Source of the DNA: Sphingomonas sp. JC676
GTDB lineage: Bacteria > Pseudomonadota > Alphaproteobacteria > Sphingomonadales > Sphingomonadaceae
DNA length: 64,000 bases
NCBI RefSeq assembly: GCF_014489075.1
Contig: NZ_JACTGR010000002.1
Coordinates: 310,001-374,000 of the forward strand
Reading direction: 5' to 3'
Shown here one piece after another: positions 1 to 10,128 of this stretch; the first letter of the stretch is position 1; each line of letters begins with the position of its first letter. The position numbers were made by a program, and so were the translations under genes. The notes beneath the pieces were generated by a model. The model made no database searches and had not been told where the DNA came from. It saw only the letters and a list, made by a program, of their open reading frames with translations.

Positions 1-1892
1 TTGCCGCCATTCTGGCTGTTGTACGCCGCCGTGTCCGCTACGATCGCCGCGTGCGCCGCACGCGCCTGCTCGGCATAGGCGTTCACATCGGCGCGTCCCT
101 GACGCGCGTAGAGCGCCGCCAGATCGAGCTTCAAGTTGCGCACATTGATATTGGCGGCGCTGCGGACCGGGTAGAGGACGAACTGGAAGAATGCGTCCTT
201 TCGGTCCGCGGGAATCCGCGCGGCAATGGCCTCGGCCCTGCGCTTTAGATCGACATAGCGGTCGATGCGGACCTGCGCCTCCGCGCCGCCGCTGCGGACA
301 TAGTCGCCGATGCGGATCGGACGCGTCGGCTCGACTTGGCTAAACCCCATGAATTCGGGCCGCCGCTCGAACGCGAGGTCGTAATAGTCCGCAAGGATAC
401 CAGCGATCGCGCCCGCATCGCCGCCGCCGAATTGCTGCGCCACCCAGCCCTCTAGATGCGCGCGCGCATCCTGCTCAGAGGTTCGGCGGTCGAAGGCGAT
501 ATCGAGGAAATATTGCGTGAGATATTCGCTCGGCTTGATGTCGCCGACATTGACCACCCAGATCTTACGCGCGTGCATCTGCCAGGCGCGATCGAGCTGC
601 TCGCGGATCAGCGCGGGATGCGTCGTCGCCAACCACAGATAGTCGTGCGGCCGCCCCCAATAGGAGATGTGGTAATAGATGCCCGACCCGCCGGCACGGG
701 CCTGTTCGCGCGGGTTAGGGAGCTGGCTGATATAGCCGTAATTGTCGTCAGGCCAGATCAGCGTGACATCTTCCGGCACCTCGAGGCCGGCCGCATAGGT
801 GTCGAGCACTTCCTTATAGAGCGTCAGCACCTGCGGCACTTGCGCAGCGGGGCGCTTCTGCGCGGCGCTCAGCAGGTCGCGCTGCACCGCCATCGCCCGG
901 GTCATCGCGTCGCGCGCCATCGCGGGTGTCGTGGCGCCCTCCATGGCGGAATCGTGCCTGCCGCGCAGCCCGATCGAATAGAGGTTCTCGAATGCCTTCA
1001 CCTGCTCGGCACGCTCGCGCCAATAGGCGATCATCGAATCGCGATTGGTGAAGAAGTTGAAGGGCCCGCGCGTCTTCTCATCCCATTCGCGGACGTTGTT
1101 CCGCATCATCGGCTCGGCATGCGAGGTGCCGACGACGATCGCATAGTCGCGGGCCACCTCGGCATTGCCGGGGATCTGATAGAAGGGCTTGGTCGAATCG
1201 TGCATCGCCGGCCAGATCAGATTGGCCTTCAACCGCCACATCAGCTCGAAGACGCGCGCATAGGTCTTGGGCCCGATATCGCCCGTCTCCGGCTCGTAGG
1301 TCTTGGCCGCCCAGGGCTGGAGCCCCCAATCCTCGTCGTTGAGGAAGATGCCGCGATACTGGACCGAGGGCGCATCCGAGAGTCGCCGCCCGCCATCGAC
1401 CGCCAGCCGGCCAACGCGGCGCGGCGCGGCGTCGGCCCACCATTCCCAGGCGGAGACGCCGATCTCGCGGCTCAGGTCGATCGTCCCCCAGATCGCGCCG
1501 CGGCGGTCCGATCCGGCGATCAGCAAATAGCGTCTGGACGGATCGCGCTTCGAACGCAGCGCCACGCGGACATAGCGCTCCCACTGGCCTCGCAGGGCGG
1601 AAAGCTCGACGCCGGTATCCTGGGCAACCGCGCGCACCAGATCGGAATCGTATCGGCCGACAACAATGCAAAGCTTCGCGCAGTGCGCGAGATCGGGCGA
1701 TACCACCGGCGCCTGACCGGTCACACGCGTCAGATCGCGCCCGAGAAGCTCCGCCGCCAATGTCGCCGAGCGCTCGCGATCATGGACGATGCCGGCCAGC
1801 TGCCGCCCGTCGAACAGGACGATCTGTTGGGCCCGCGCCGGTGCCGCCAGCCCCACGAGGCACAGGAGCAAGGCGGCCAGCCGGGTCAGCAT
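1..1892 (-). CDS. GH115 family alpha-glucuronidase (partial, 3' end beyond window)
   Basis: The frame opens at an ATG one base after the stop of the upstream GH2 gene and stays open to base 1, giving about 630 residues; the C-terminus lies outside the window. A signal peptide (MLTRLAALLLCLVGLAAPARA) is followed by GH115-like landmarks: YRGIFLNDEDWGLQPWA around residue 180-195, LKANLIWPAMHDS, and GTSHAEPMMRNN. GH115 enzymes remove (4-O-methyl)glucuronic acid from xylan or from arabinogalactan side chains; periplasmic or surface action is inferred from the signal peptide. Full family members are about 800-1000 residues. The GH51/GH35/PL11 neighbours favour a pectic or arabinogalactan substrate over xylan, but this is inference. 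It is translationally linked to the GH2 gene upstream. Confidence 0.85.
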   Translation of the reverse strand, partial: MLTRLAALLLCLVGLAAPARAQQIVLFDGRQLAGIVHDRERSATLAAELLGRDLTRVTGQAPVVSPDLAHCAKLCIVVGRYDSDLVRAVAQDTGVELSALRGQWERYVRVALRSKRDPSRRYLLIAGSDRRGAIWGTIDLSREIGVSAWEWWADAAPRRVGRLAVDGGRRLSDAPSVQYRGIFLNDEDWGLQPWAAKTYEPETGDIGPKTYARVFELMWRLKANLIWPAMHDSTKPFYQIPGNAEVARDYAIVVGTSHAEPMMRNNVREWDEKTRGPFNFFTNRDSMIAYWRERAEQVKAFENLYSIGLRGRHDSAMEGATTPAMARDAMTRAMAVQRDLLSAAQKRPAAQVPQVLTLYKEVLDTYAAGLEVPEDVTLIWPDDNYGYISQLPNPREQARAGGSGIYYHISYWGRPHDYLWLATTHPALIREQLDRAWQMHARKIWVVNVGDIKPSEYLTQYFLDIAFDRRTSEQDARAHLEGWVAQQFGGGDAGAIAGILADYYDLAFERRPEFMGFSQVEPTRPIRIGDYVRSGGAEAQVRIDRYVDLKRRAEAIAARIPADRKDAFFQFVLYPVRSAANINVRNLKLDLAALYARQGRADVNAYAEQARAAHAAIVADTAAYNSQNGG

Positions 1893-1893
1893 C

Positions 1894-4800
1894 CTATTTC
1901 GCCGGGCCGTTGAAGTCCGCCTCGACGATTCCGAGGCGCCATCCCGGCGGCACCGAGTCCGCGCCGGTATCGCCCGCCTTGCGCGCGGTATCGAGCTCGA
2001 TCACCTTGCCGAAGGCGTCGCGATCCTCGACCGTGCCGATCTGCTGGATCCGCAACACGCTGCCCCGCGCCGGCGCGAACGCCAGGTTGGCATAGCCCAG
2101 CTGCCGCTCGGTCGTCCCCTGCCAGATCGCCTTGCCGTCGAATGTGACGCGGAGCGGGTAGCTTCGCGACCGCCAGCCGACGAGCTTGAGGTCGATCTCG
2201 CTCAGCGTCACCGGTTCGTCGAAGCGATATTCGATCCAGGCATTTTCCGGTCTGCCGTCGCTGGTCCAGCGCGAAAGCTCGTTGTCGTCAGTGCTGCGCG
2301 CGGCTTCGTCTTGGTTCGAACCCGCCGTGATGGCGACAGGCACCGCCGAGGTACGCGTCGCGCGATAGCTCGGCCCGGCCGGCGTCGGTCCGCGCATGAG
2401 CAACCCGGGCTGATGCGCCTCCGGAAAGTCGGTCGAGAGGCCGCCGCGCACGGGCTTGGGCAGCACGGCGGGGATCGTCAGCGTCGCGCCCTTGACCCCC
2501 GGGGCGCTCGCCGTCAGCCGCACCGCGCCAGCGCGCGTGCCGGCTCTCAGCAGCACGCGGTTGACGCCGCCTTCCACCGGAAGGTCGCGCGAGAGGACGT
2601 AATTGTCCTCGTCGCGCGCGGTGCCGGCAAATTGGGTCGTCTGGTCGGGACCTGCCGGCTTGGTGGGTTCCGCCCCTCCTGCCGGGATTTCCGCGCGCGC
2701 TTTGCCCAAGGAATCTCCCTGGGCGATGCCACCGCGCCACTCGGCCGGCCCGTCGAGCGTGAAATGGATCTTGTCATTGGATGTCGGTACGCGCCGCCCC
2801 TGTGCATCGACCACTTCGACATCGACCAGAGCGATGTCCGCGCCGTCCATCACGAAGCCACGGGGCGAGAGATGCGGCTTGAGGCGCAAGGCAACCGGCG
2901 CGCCGGCCGTTGCGATCGTGAATGCGCTGCGCTTGCCGTCCTTGTGCGTCGCGACGGCCTTCAGCGTGCCGGGCGCCCAATGCACATGCTTCCATCCGAA
3001 CAGGAAGCCGCTGCTCCGCTCGCCCTTGCCGAGCGACCTGCCGTTGAGGAACAGCTCGACCGCCTCGCCATTGGAGACGACGTTCACGTCCTTCACCGTG
3101 CCGGCCGGATAGTTCCAGTGGCCGATGATGTGCGTGGCGGGCGTGACGCTGTCGACCCAGTCGCTCCACATTACTTGGTGCGCGAAATACCCTTCCTTCG
3201 GCAGTCGCACGGCGTCCACTTCGCCCGAGCGCCGGTAATTATTGTCGCCCCGATAATGCGTGTTCGAATCGGAGAAGATGATGTTCACGCCGCCCGCGCT
3301 CACGCGCCGCCCGGTGCCGGGGCGGACGCGGTAATAGTCCCACCAGCGCTTCACGTCCTCGATCGCGTGGCTGTCCTGGTTGCGGTTATAGTCGGGCGAA
3401 TCCTTGTGGAAGGGCGGCGTGAGCTCGTCCTGGTAGAGGCGAGCGGCCTCGTCGCGCGAATATTCCATCGCCCATAACGGCTTGCCGGCGCTCTTGTTGA
3501 TGTAGAGCATCTCGCCGCCATATTCGGCGACCTTGCTGTCGAGCATCTCGCGCGATCCGATCGCGCGGCCGCCATGCGGATCGTAGCGGTCGCGGATCGC
3601 CTTGAGCTCGGCCATGTGCGCCTCGCTGATATTCTCGTTCCCGCCCTCGAAGAACAGGATCGAGGGGTTGTTGCGGTTGTAGATGATCGCGTCGCGCATG
3701 ACTTCCTTGCGCTGCTCCCAGCGGCGGCCGCTGGTGTCGCTCTCGGCGTCGCCCGCCGGCATTGCCTGGATCAGGCCGACCCGGTCCGCCGATTCCACGT
3801 CCTGCTTGGAAGGCGCGATGTGCATCCAGCGCACCAGATTGCCGCCGCTCTCCACCATCAGCGCGTTCGAGAAATCGCTGATCCAGGGCGGCACCGAGAC
3901 GCCGACCGCCGGCCATTCGTTGGAGGTGCGCTGCGCATAGCCGTGCATCTGGATCGCCCGGCCGTTAAGCGTGACCATGCCGTCGGCGAAGCGCGTCTGG
4001 CGGAAACCGGTACGGGTATCGACGCTGTCGATCACACGGCCGCCATCGACCAGGCTGGTCGTCACGCGATAGAGATAGCCATAGCCCCAGCTCCAGAAAT
4101 GGAGCCCGGCCACGCGGTGCTCGGCCGCCAGCGTGCGGGTCTCGCCGGGCGCGATCTCGACGGAGTCGCCGGCGAAGGTCGCGACGAGCTTGTCGGCGCG
4201 GTCGCGTATCTCGACGCGGTAGCCGATCCGCCGGGGCGCGGTCCCGCCGTTGCGTATTTCGGTCTCGGCGTGGATCGTGGCGGTGCTGCGGGACCGGTCG
4301 AAATCGCCGGCCCAGATATATTGGCCGGTGGTGCCGAGCCCCGAATAGAGCGGAAGCGTCTGGTAGACGGGGCCGGTCAAATGCAGGCGGACATTCTTGG
4401 TGATCCCGCCATAGTTCACGTTGAAATTGTCGTTGTTCCACTGGAAGCCGCTGCCGGAGGCGCGCTCCTTGTACTTCCAGTCATTGTCGACGCGCACCGC
4501 GACCAGATTCTCCCCCGGCTTCAGCGCGGCGGTGATGTCCGCGCCGAACGCTGTCGAGCCGGTTTCGGAAAGCGCCACCGAACGGCCATTGACCCAGACC
4601 TCGGCGGCCTGGCGGGCACCTTCGAACTCCAGGAATGCCCTTCCCCCCGCGACCCGCGCCGGAAGCGTGATCCGCTTGCGATACCAGGTGATGCCGGTCG
4701 ACAGCTTCTTGATGTCGCGCGAGAAGGCTTCCTTCTCGTTGAACGCGTTCGGCAGCGTGACGGTGCGCCAGGCGTGATCGTCGAAATCGGGCCGTTCCGC

Positions 4801-4953
4801 TCCCGCCGCCTCGCCGGTTGCGGTGCGCCAGTCCGGATTGAGGTTGAAGGTCGCGCGATCCGATCGCGTCCCGGTGGAGGCATCCTGCGCCAGCGCCGAT
4901 GGCGGCAGAACCGCAAGCGAGAGGAGCAGCGGCGACAATCGGGCAATGCGCAT
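1894..4953 (-). CDS. GH2 family glycoside hydrolase with DUF4982 and discoidin-like C-terminus
   Basis: A secreted 1019-residue enzyme (signal peptide about 1-22, cut after ALA). The GH2 sugar-binding fold spans about 35-195, the immunoglobulin-like domain about 205-315 and the TIM barrel about 320-600. The likely acid/base is Glu440 in FEGGNENIS and the nucleophile Glu497 in PLWAMEYSRD. A DUF4982-like module (GHWNYPAGTVKDVNVVSN, about 645-700) and an F5/8-type discoidin-like domain (about 900-990) follow. Such architectures are beta-galactosidases, beta-glucuronidases or related exo-enzymes; specificity cannot be read from sequence. The stop is 1 base from the GH115 start, so both form one operon, divergent from the TonB receptor at 5345. 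The role is probably removal of terminal sugars from pectic or arabinogalactan side chains. Confidence 0.85.
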   Translation of the reverse strand: MRIARLSPLLLSLAVLPPSALAQDASTGTRSDRATFNLNPDWRTATGEAAGAERPDFDDHAWRTVTLPNAFNEKEAFSRDIKKLSTGITWYRKRITLPARVAGGRAFLEFEGARQAAEVWVNGRSVALSETGSTAFGADITAALKPGENLVAVRVDNDWKYKERASGSGFQWNNDNFNVNYGGITKNVRLHLTGPVYQTLPLYSGLGTTGQYIWAGDFDRSRSTATIHAETEIRNGGTAPRRIGYRVEIRDRADKLVATFAGDSVEIAPGETRTLAAEHRVAGLHFWSWGYGYLYRVTTSLVDGGRVIDSVDTRTGFRQTRFADGMVTLNGRAIQMHGYAQRTSNEWPAVGVSVPPWISDFSNALMVESGGNLVRWMHIAPSKQDVESADRVGLIQAMPAGDAESDTSGRRWEQRKEVMRDAIIYNRNNPSILFFEGGNENISEAHMAELKAIRDRYDPHGGRAIGSREMLDSKVAEYGGEMLYINKSAGKPLWAMEYSRDEAARLYQDELTPPFHKDSPDYNRNQDSHAIEDVKRWWDYYRVRPGTGRRVSAGGVNIIFSDSNTHYRGDNNYRRSGEVDAVRLPKEGYFAHQVMWSDWVDSVTPATHIIGHWNYPAGTVKDVNVVSNGEAVELFLNGRSLGKGERSSGFLFGWKHVHWAPGTLKAVATHKDGKRSAFTIATAGAPVALRLKPHLSPRGFVMDGADIALVDVEVVDAQGRRVPTSNDKIHFTLDGPAEWRGGIAQGDSLGKARAEIPAGGAEPTKPAGPDQTTQFAGTARDEDNYVLSRDLPVEGGVNRVLLRAGTRAGAVRLTASAPGVKGATLTIPAVLPKPVRGGLSTDFPEAHQPGLLMRGPTPAGPSYRATRTSAVPVAITAGSNQDEAARSTDDNELSRWTSDGRPENAWIEYRFDEPVTLSEIDLKLVGWRSRSYPLRVTFDGKAIWQGTTERQLGYANLAFAPARGSVLRIQQIGTVEDRDAFGKVIELDTARKAGDTGADSVPPGWRLGIVEADFNGPAK

Positions 4954-5344
4954 GAACGGTCCTTTTCCGGAGTGTCATCAGCTGAACAGGATCGAGTCCT
5001 CGAGGCGGTTCACGGGGCGTCGAGGCGGCGACCACGCACGCCGTTGATTTTCACCGGGACATCCTCTAACGTTCCATATTATGGTTGCATGGTGCGATAC
5101 ATGGCACATCTGGTCAAGCCAATCTCGCCGCGCGTCTGACAAGCTTGCCTACAAGCCATCAATTGGTCTGGCCAAAAAGCTTTCAGCAGTCCGCGTGAAG
5201 CGCGGCCGCGTGCGCCTGATGGACCTTATTCATTTGATAAATATGTAAATTTTGCAGGCGAGGATAATCGCCGCATAGGTACCGATAACAATCAGAATAA
5301 GAGCCGGCATCAAGCGGCCAGGGAGATCAACAAGGAGGGGAACA
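4954..5344. promoter_or_regulatory. Divergent control region between GH2/GH115 operon and TonB receptor
   Basis: This 391-base gap has no credible gene. It must carry promoters for both directions. Two imperfect palindromes resembling each other are present: CTGGTCAAGCCAA at 5110-5122 and TTGGTCTGGCCAA at 5163-5175. A related TTGGCTAGGCCGA sits upstream of the second receptor (22008-22020). They are candidate operators for a shared regulator. The 3' end carries a strong ribosome-binding site (AAGGAGGGG, 5332-5340) for the receptor. Confidence 0.45.
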
Positions 5345-8344
5345 ATGCAAGGATTACGCTCGCGCGCCTGCGGCGCACTACGACTCGGAAGCTCCGCCAC
5401 CGCCCTTGCTGCGGCAATAATCTTCACAGCACCCGCCCAGGCGCAGGACGTGCCAGGCGGTGATACCGCCGCGCCGGAGAGCGCCACCCAGGGAGAAGAT
5501 ATCGTCGTCCAGGGCTTCCGCGCCTCGCTCAACAGCGCACTCGCCCAGAAACGCAATGAAACCGCGGCGGTCGATTCGATCGTGGCCGAGGACATCGGCA
5601 AGTTTCCCGACAGCAACCTCGCCGAATCGATGCAGCGCGTGCCCGGCGTCGCACTCTCGCGCGGCGACGGCGGCGAAGGGCGCAACATCTCAGTGCGCGG
5701 CCTGGGCTCCGGCTTCACCCGCGTCCGCATCAATGGCATGGAAGGCACGGCGCAGACCGGTTCGTCCGACATCTACGGCGCGGGCAATTCAGGGCGCAGC
5801 TTCGACTTCAACGTCTTCCCGAGCGAGATCTTCTCCTCGCTTGCCGTGCGCAAGACCACGTCCGCGGACGTGGAGGAGGGCTCGCTGGGCGCGACCGTCG
5901 ATTTGAAGGCGCCCAAGCCGCTCGACTATGACAAGGACTTCGTCCTCTCGGCCACAGCGCGCGGCGTCTACAACACGATCAGCAAGCAGGTCGATCCACG
6001 CGCCTCGCTGCTCGTCTCGAAGAAGCTCGGCGACAGCTGGGGCATTCTCGCCTCGGTAGCCTATCAGCGTCGCAACATCCGCGAAGTAGGCTATTCGGCG
6101 GTCGACATCCTCTCCGCCAACACCAACGGCCTCGACCCGGACGGCACCGGCCCCGCGGTGATCCAGCCCTTCTGCACCCCGATCGGCTATACACCGCTGA
6201 GCCCGGCGGTCGGCACCAAGGGGGCGACCGCCACGTTGTGCAGCACCGGCAACCCGCGCACCAGTACCCTGGCGGCCTACAACGCCGTTGCCAATCTGCG
6301 CCGCGCCGACCTGCCCAACACACCCGGCAGCGGTGCCTTCCTGCCCCGCCTACCGCGCTATGTGAATTCGGAGCAGGACACGACGCGTATCGGCGGCACG
6401 CTGACGATCCAGTTTTCGCCGGACGATGACACCGATATCAGCGTCGACGCGCTCTATTCGCGCTACGATGTCGAGCGTCGCGACAACTACATCGCCGGCA
6501 TCTCGTTCGGGCGCAGCGCCACCAACAACGGCCAGCCGATGACGTCGGTTCGCGACATCCAGTTCGATGACAAGGGATCGCTTGTCTATGGCGTATTCGA
6601 CGGCGTCGACGTGCGCTCGGAAGGGCTGGTCGATCACTACATCTCGGACTTCAAGCAGGGCAATCTCAACGTCCGCCACCGCCTGACGGACAGCTTCGAG
6701 CTTTCGCTCTTCTTCGGGATCAATCAGTCGGTGTGGTGGGGTCCGAAGCGCTTCCAGACCTTCATGGATGCGATCGACGTCGACAATTTCTCGATCGACT
6801 TCCGCGATGGCGGCGCCACCCCGATCATCGGTTTCGGCTTCGACGTCGCCAATCCGGCGAACTACAGCTACGCGCCGGGGCTTGCCGACGGTACCGTGCT
6901 CGGCGGCTTCAGCTTCCAGGGCAAGCCCTCCAAGAACCAGACCGACAATCTGACCGCCGAGGTCAACACCGACTGGGATGTCGATCAGGGGATCAAACTC
7001 AAGATCGGCGGCCAGTATCGCCGCAGCGACTATAACGCCTATGTTTCGAGCCCCTACACCGCCGACACGATCGTCCGGGCGCTGCCGGCCGGCACCAGCC
7101 TTGCCAGCATCACGCGCCAGATCACCGGGCTCGACCAATTGTTCGGCCGCGGCGCGCCCGCGAGCTGGGCGGCGATCGATCCGGACAAATGGGACCAGAC
7201 CTTCGACTATGACGCCGTGCGCTTCTGCCGCACCGAATGCGGCGCCGGCGCCTCGCGGATCCGCGAGGAGATCAAGAGCGCCTATGTGATGACCACCTTC
7301 AACACCGAGGACGCATTGCCGGTGAAGCTGCGCGGCGACGTCGGCGTACGCTATGTCCGCACCGACATGCTGGCGGCAGGCTATATCTCGGTGGCGGCGA
7401 CGCCGGCGAGCTCGACGCCGACTGGTGTGCGCGGCCAGTATGCCCAGGTGCTGCGCGGCTATGACGACTGGCTGCCCTCGGGCAATGTCGCGATCGAGCC
7501 GATCGAGAACCTGATCCTGCGTCTTTCGGCCGCCAAGGTGTTGTCACGCCCCGAGCTGGGCCAGCTCGCACCGACCAGCGGCATCACCGCGACGACGCGT
7601 ACCGGCAACATCAACAATCCGTTCCTCGATCCCATCCGCGCCAACACCTTCGATGTGGCACTCGAATGGTATTTCAGGCCGGGATCGCTGTTGTCGGTTG
7701 CCTATTTCAAGAAGGACATCAAGACCTACATCCAGCGCGTCACCAGCCAGATACCGTTCAACCAGCTGGGTCTTCCCGAGGCACTGCTCGCCAACACCAA
7801 CACTGCACCGACCGAGATCTTCACGATCGGCCAGCCGGTGAACACGCCGGGTGGACCGCTCGAGGGCGTCGAGGTCAACGCGCAGGTCCAATTCGACTTC
7901 CTGCCCGGCTTCCTCAGCCACTTTGGCCTGCTCGCGAACTACACGCACGTCACATCGACCATCCAATATGTGCTGGCGAGCGTGAACGGCGTGCCGACGG
8001 TGACCACCACCGCGGACCTGATCGGGCTTTCGAAGAACACCGCAAGCGGCACGTTCTACTACGAGGACAGGAAGTTCAGCATTCGCGGGACGGCCAGCTA
8101 TCGCGACCGCTATATCCGCGGCATCCCGGCGTCTCCGGGCAGCGACCTGCAGGGCAATTCGCCCAACCTGTTCGTCGATGCCTCGGCCTCGTACGCGTTC
8201 ACCGACAATATCAAGCTCATCCTGGAGGCCCAGAACCTCACCGACGAGCGCAACAACCTCTACATCGACAGCCAGCGCAAGGACACGCTGTTCCAGACCC
8301 GGATCGGACGCACCTTCACGTTCGGCGTCAACTTCCAGTTCTGA
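5345..8344 (+). CDS. TonB-dependent receptor (carbohydrate type)
   Basis: A 999-residue outer-membrane receptor. The N-terminus is a signal peptide ending in AQAQD; a TonB-box-like EDIVVQGF stretch follows near residues 50-57. The plug domain contains [28 protein letters not shown] and the [18 protein letters not shown] signature of the Xanthomonas/Caulobacter/Sphingomonas glycan receptors. The rest is a 22-strand-type beta-barrel ending in aromatic FGVNFQF, the usual BAM recognition signal. Two close cysteine pairs (FCTPIG/LCSTG and FCRTECG) lie in predicted outer loops. The start is fixed by AAGGAGGGG 4 bases upstream of the ATG. It probably imports pectin or arabinogalactan oligosaccharides released by the neighbouring secreted enzymes; the exact ligand is unknown. 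Confidence 0.93.
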   Translation: MQGLRSRACGALRLGSSATALAAAIIFTAPAQAQDVPGGDTAAPESATQGEDIVVQGFRASLNSALAQKRNETAAVDSIVAEDIGKFPDSNLAESMQRVPGVALSRGDGGEGRNISVRGLGSGFTRVRINGMEGTAQTGSSDIYGAGNSGRSFDFNVFPSEIFSSLAVRKTTSADVEEGSLGATVDLKAPKPLDYDKDFVLSATARGVYNTISKQVDPRASLLVSKKLGDSWGILASVAYQRRNIREVGYSAVDILSANTNGLDPDGTGPAVIQPFCTPIGYTPLSPAVGTKGATATLCSTGNPRTSTLAAYNAVANLRRADLPNTPGSGAFLPRLPRYVNSEQDTTRIGGTLTIQFSPDDDTDISVDALYSRYDVERRDNYIAGISFGRSATNNGQPMTSVRDIQFDDKGSLVYGVFDGVDVRSEGLVDHYISDFKQGNLNVRHRLTDSFELSLFFGINQSVWWGPKRFQTFMDAIDVDNFSIDFRDGGATPIIGFGFDVANPANYSYAPGLADGTVLGGFSFQGKPSKNQTDNLTAEVNTDWDVDQGIKLKIGGQYRRSDYNAYVSSPYTADTIVRALPAGTSLASITRQITGLDQLFGRGAPASWAAIDPDKWDQTFDYDAVRFCRTECGAGASRIREEIKSAYVMTTFNTEDALPVKLRGDVGVRYVRTDMLAAGYISVAATPASSTPTGVRGQYAQVLRGYDDWLPSGNVAIEPIENLILRLSAAKVLSRPELGQLAPTSGITATTRTGNINNPFLDPIRANTFDVALEWYFRPGSLLSVAYFKKDIKTYIQRVTSQIPFNQLGLPEALLANTNTAPTEIFTIGQPVNTPGGPLEGVEVNAQVQFDFLPGFLSHFGLLANYTHVTSTIQYVLASVNGVPTVTTTADLIGLSKNTASGTFYYEDRKFSIRGTASYRDRYIRGIPASPGSDLQGNSPNLFVDASASYAFTDNIKLILEAQNLTDERNNLYIDSQRKDTLFQTRIGRTFTFGVNFQF

Positions 8345-8355
8345 GTTGCCTCCTT

Positions 8356-8388
8356 GGGCGGGCCTTTCCAGGGGCCCGCCCTTTTTTT
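8356..8388 (+). terminator. Rho-independent terminator after TonB receptor
   Basis: Perfect 9-base stem GGGCGGGCC/GGCCCGCCC with an 8-base loop followed by seven T residues, starting 12 bases after the receptor stop. The GH51 start follows 27 bases on, so GH51 may depend on read-through or on a promoter inside the short gap. Confidence 0.9.
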
Positions 8389-8414
8389 CACGACCTCAGA
8401 GGGTTTATCTCAAG

Positions 8415-9959
8415 ATGCGCACGTTCCTGTCGGCCGCCGCTTTCGTCCTTGCCGCATCTGGTGCTGCCGCCCAGCAGGCACCCATCCCTGTCGCGACGCT
8501 CACCATCCGCGGGGATCAGCCCGGCCCAAAGATAGACCGGAATATCTTCGGCCAGTTCGCCGAGCATCTGGGTACCGGAATCTATGGCGGCATCTGGGTC
8601 GGGCCCGATTCGAAGATCCCCAATACGCGCGGCTATCGCAACGACGTGATCGCGGCGCTGAAGGCACTGCACGTGCCGGTAGTGCGCTGGCCCGGTGGCT
8701 GCTTCGCCGACGAATATCACTGGCGCGAGGGCATCGGCCCGCGCAAGCAGCGTCCGGTCAAGGTCAACACCCACTGGGGCGGCGTCACCGAACCGAACAG
8801 CTTCGGCACGCATGAATTTATGGATTTCGCCGAGCTGATCGGTGCCGAGGCCTATGTCTCCGGCAATGTCGGCAACGGCACGCCCCAGGAAATGGCCGAG
8901 TGGGTCGAGTATATGACCGCACCCGCGGGCAGCCTGGCCGATCTTCGCGCAAAGAACGGCCGCAAGCAGCCGTGGAAGCTCCCCTATTTCGGTCTCGGCA
9001 ACGAGCTGTGGGGCTGCGGCGGCAACATGCGCCCCGAATATGCTGCCGACCTCACTCGGCGCTACGGCACCTTCGTCAAGGTCCCCTACGAGACCAAGAC
9101 GCTCAAGATCGCGAGCGGCGCCAATTCGATCGACTATAACTGGACCGAAGTGATGATGCGCGAGGCGAGCAAGGCCTTCGACGGCATCGGCGTCCATTAC
9201 TACACGGTGCCCGGCAGCTGGGGAAAAAAGGGCTCGGCGACCGATTTCGACGAGGCCGGCTATGCGCTCACGCTGTCCAAGACGCTCCAGATGGAGGAAC
9301 TGATCACCAAGCATTCGGCGATCATGGACAAATATGATCCGAAGAAGCGGGTGAACCTTGCGGTCGACGAATGGGGCACCTGGTACGATGTTGAGCCGGG
9401 CACCAATCCCGGCTTCCTCTACCAGCAGAACACGATGCGTGACGCAGTGGTCGCCGCGCTCAACATCAACATCTTCACCCGCCACGCCGATCGCGTCCGC
9501 ATGGCGAACATCGCGCAGATGATCAACGTGCTCCAGGCGATGATCCTGACCGATGGATCGAAGATGGTGCTGACGCCTACCTATCACGTCTTCGAGATGT
9601 ACGTGCCCTTCCAGGATGCCACCTACCTGCCGGTCGAGCTCAAAACGCCCTGGTACGCCAAAGACCAGTGGAACCTGCCGGCGGTGAGCGTCACCGCAGC
9701 GCGCGATACCGCGGGCGTGGTCCATGTCGCGTTGGTCAATGTCGATCCCAACCGCCCCGCGACCGTCACCGCTGCACTGGCCGGATTGTCCGCCACTGGC
9801 GTGGAAGGACGCGTGCTCACCGGCGCCATCCAGGCACACAACAGCTTCGACGCACCCGACACGGTGCGGCCGATGCCCTTCACGGGCGCCAGCCTCTCGG
9901 GTGGGACCCTCACCGCGACTCTGCCGGCCGCGTCGGTGGTGGTGCTGACGCTAAAATAG
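8415..9959 (+). CDS. GH51 alpha-L-arabinofuranosidase
   Basis: A 514-residue secreted arabinofuranosidase (signal peptide about 1-19, ASGAAAQQ). It removes terminal arabinofuranose from arabinan, arabinogalactan or arabinoxylan. The TIM barrel opens with [21 protein letters not shown] and [15 protein letters not shown]; the acid/base is Glu197 in [11 protein letters not shown] and the nucleophile Glu319 in [10 protein letters not shown], both intact. A beta-sandwich fills the last 100 residues. The open frame extends upstream into the receptor gene, but the ATG at 8415 starts a clean signal peptide and lies after the receptor terminator, so it is preferred. Beside PL11 and GH35, it fits trimming of rhamnogalacturonan-I side chains. 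Confidence 0.93.
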   Translation: MRTFLSAAAFVLAASGAAAQQAPIPVATLTIRGDQPGPKIDRNIFGQFAEHLGTGIYGGIWVGPDSKIPNTRGYRNDVIAALKALHVPVVRWPGGCFADEYHWREGIGPRKQRPVKVNTHWGGVTEPNSFGTHEFMDFAELIGAEAYVSGNVGNGTPQEMAEWVEYMTAPAGSLADLRAKNGRKQPWKLPYFGLGNELWGCGGNMRPEYAADLTRRYGTFVKVPYETKTLKIASGANSIDYNWTEVMMREASKAFDGIGVHYYTVPGSWGKKGSATDFDEAGYALTLSKTLQMEELITKHSAIMDKYDPKKRVNLAVDEWGTWYDVEPGTNPGFLYQQNTMRDAVVAALNINIFTRHADRVRMANIAQMINVLQAMILTDGSKMVLTPTYHVFEMYVPFQDATYLPVELKTPWYAKDQWNLPAVSVTAARDTAGVVHVALVNVDPNRPATVTAALAGLSATGVEGRVLTGAIQAHNSFDAPDTVRPMPFTGASLSGGTLTATLPAASVVVLTLK

Positions 9960-10128
9960 CCGCGTTCCGGGCTCGAGCAGGCGGGACTTGGCTGCAAAGC
10001 CGGCCCCGCCTCCTCCACATGATCAAGGACATAATTCCGCAATATAAAACATAGTGCCACTAAATGGACCTCTGTTGACTCTCACTTGAAGCGGGGGCAG
10101 CCTCGCGAAAACTATAGGGGAGAGAAGG

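Noticed and set aside
456..1913. Long plus-strand open frame of 485 codons
   Set aside because: Antisense shadow of GH115. The minus strand shows a signal peptide and family motifs, while this frame is arginine/histidine-rich without any family.
9979..10011. Hairpin AGGCGGG/CCCGCCT after GH51
   Set aside because: No T-run follows and the loop is long; not strong enough to call a terminator.
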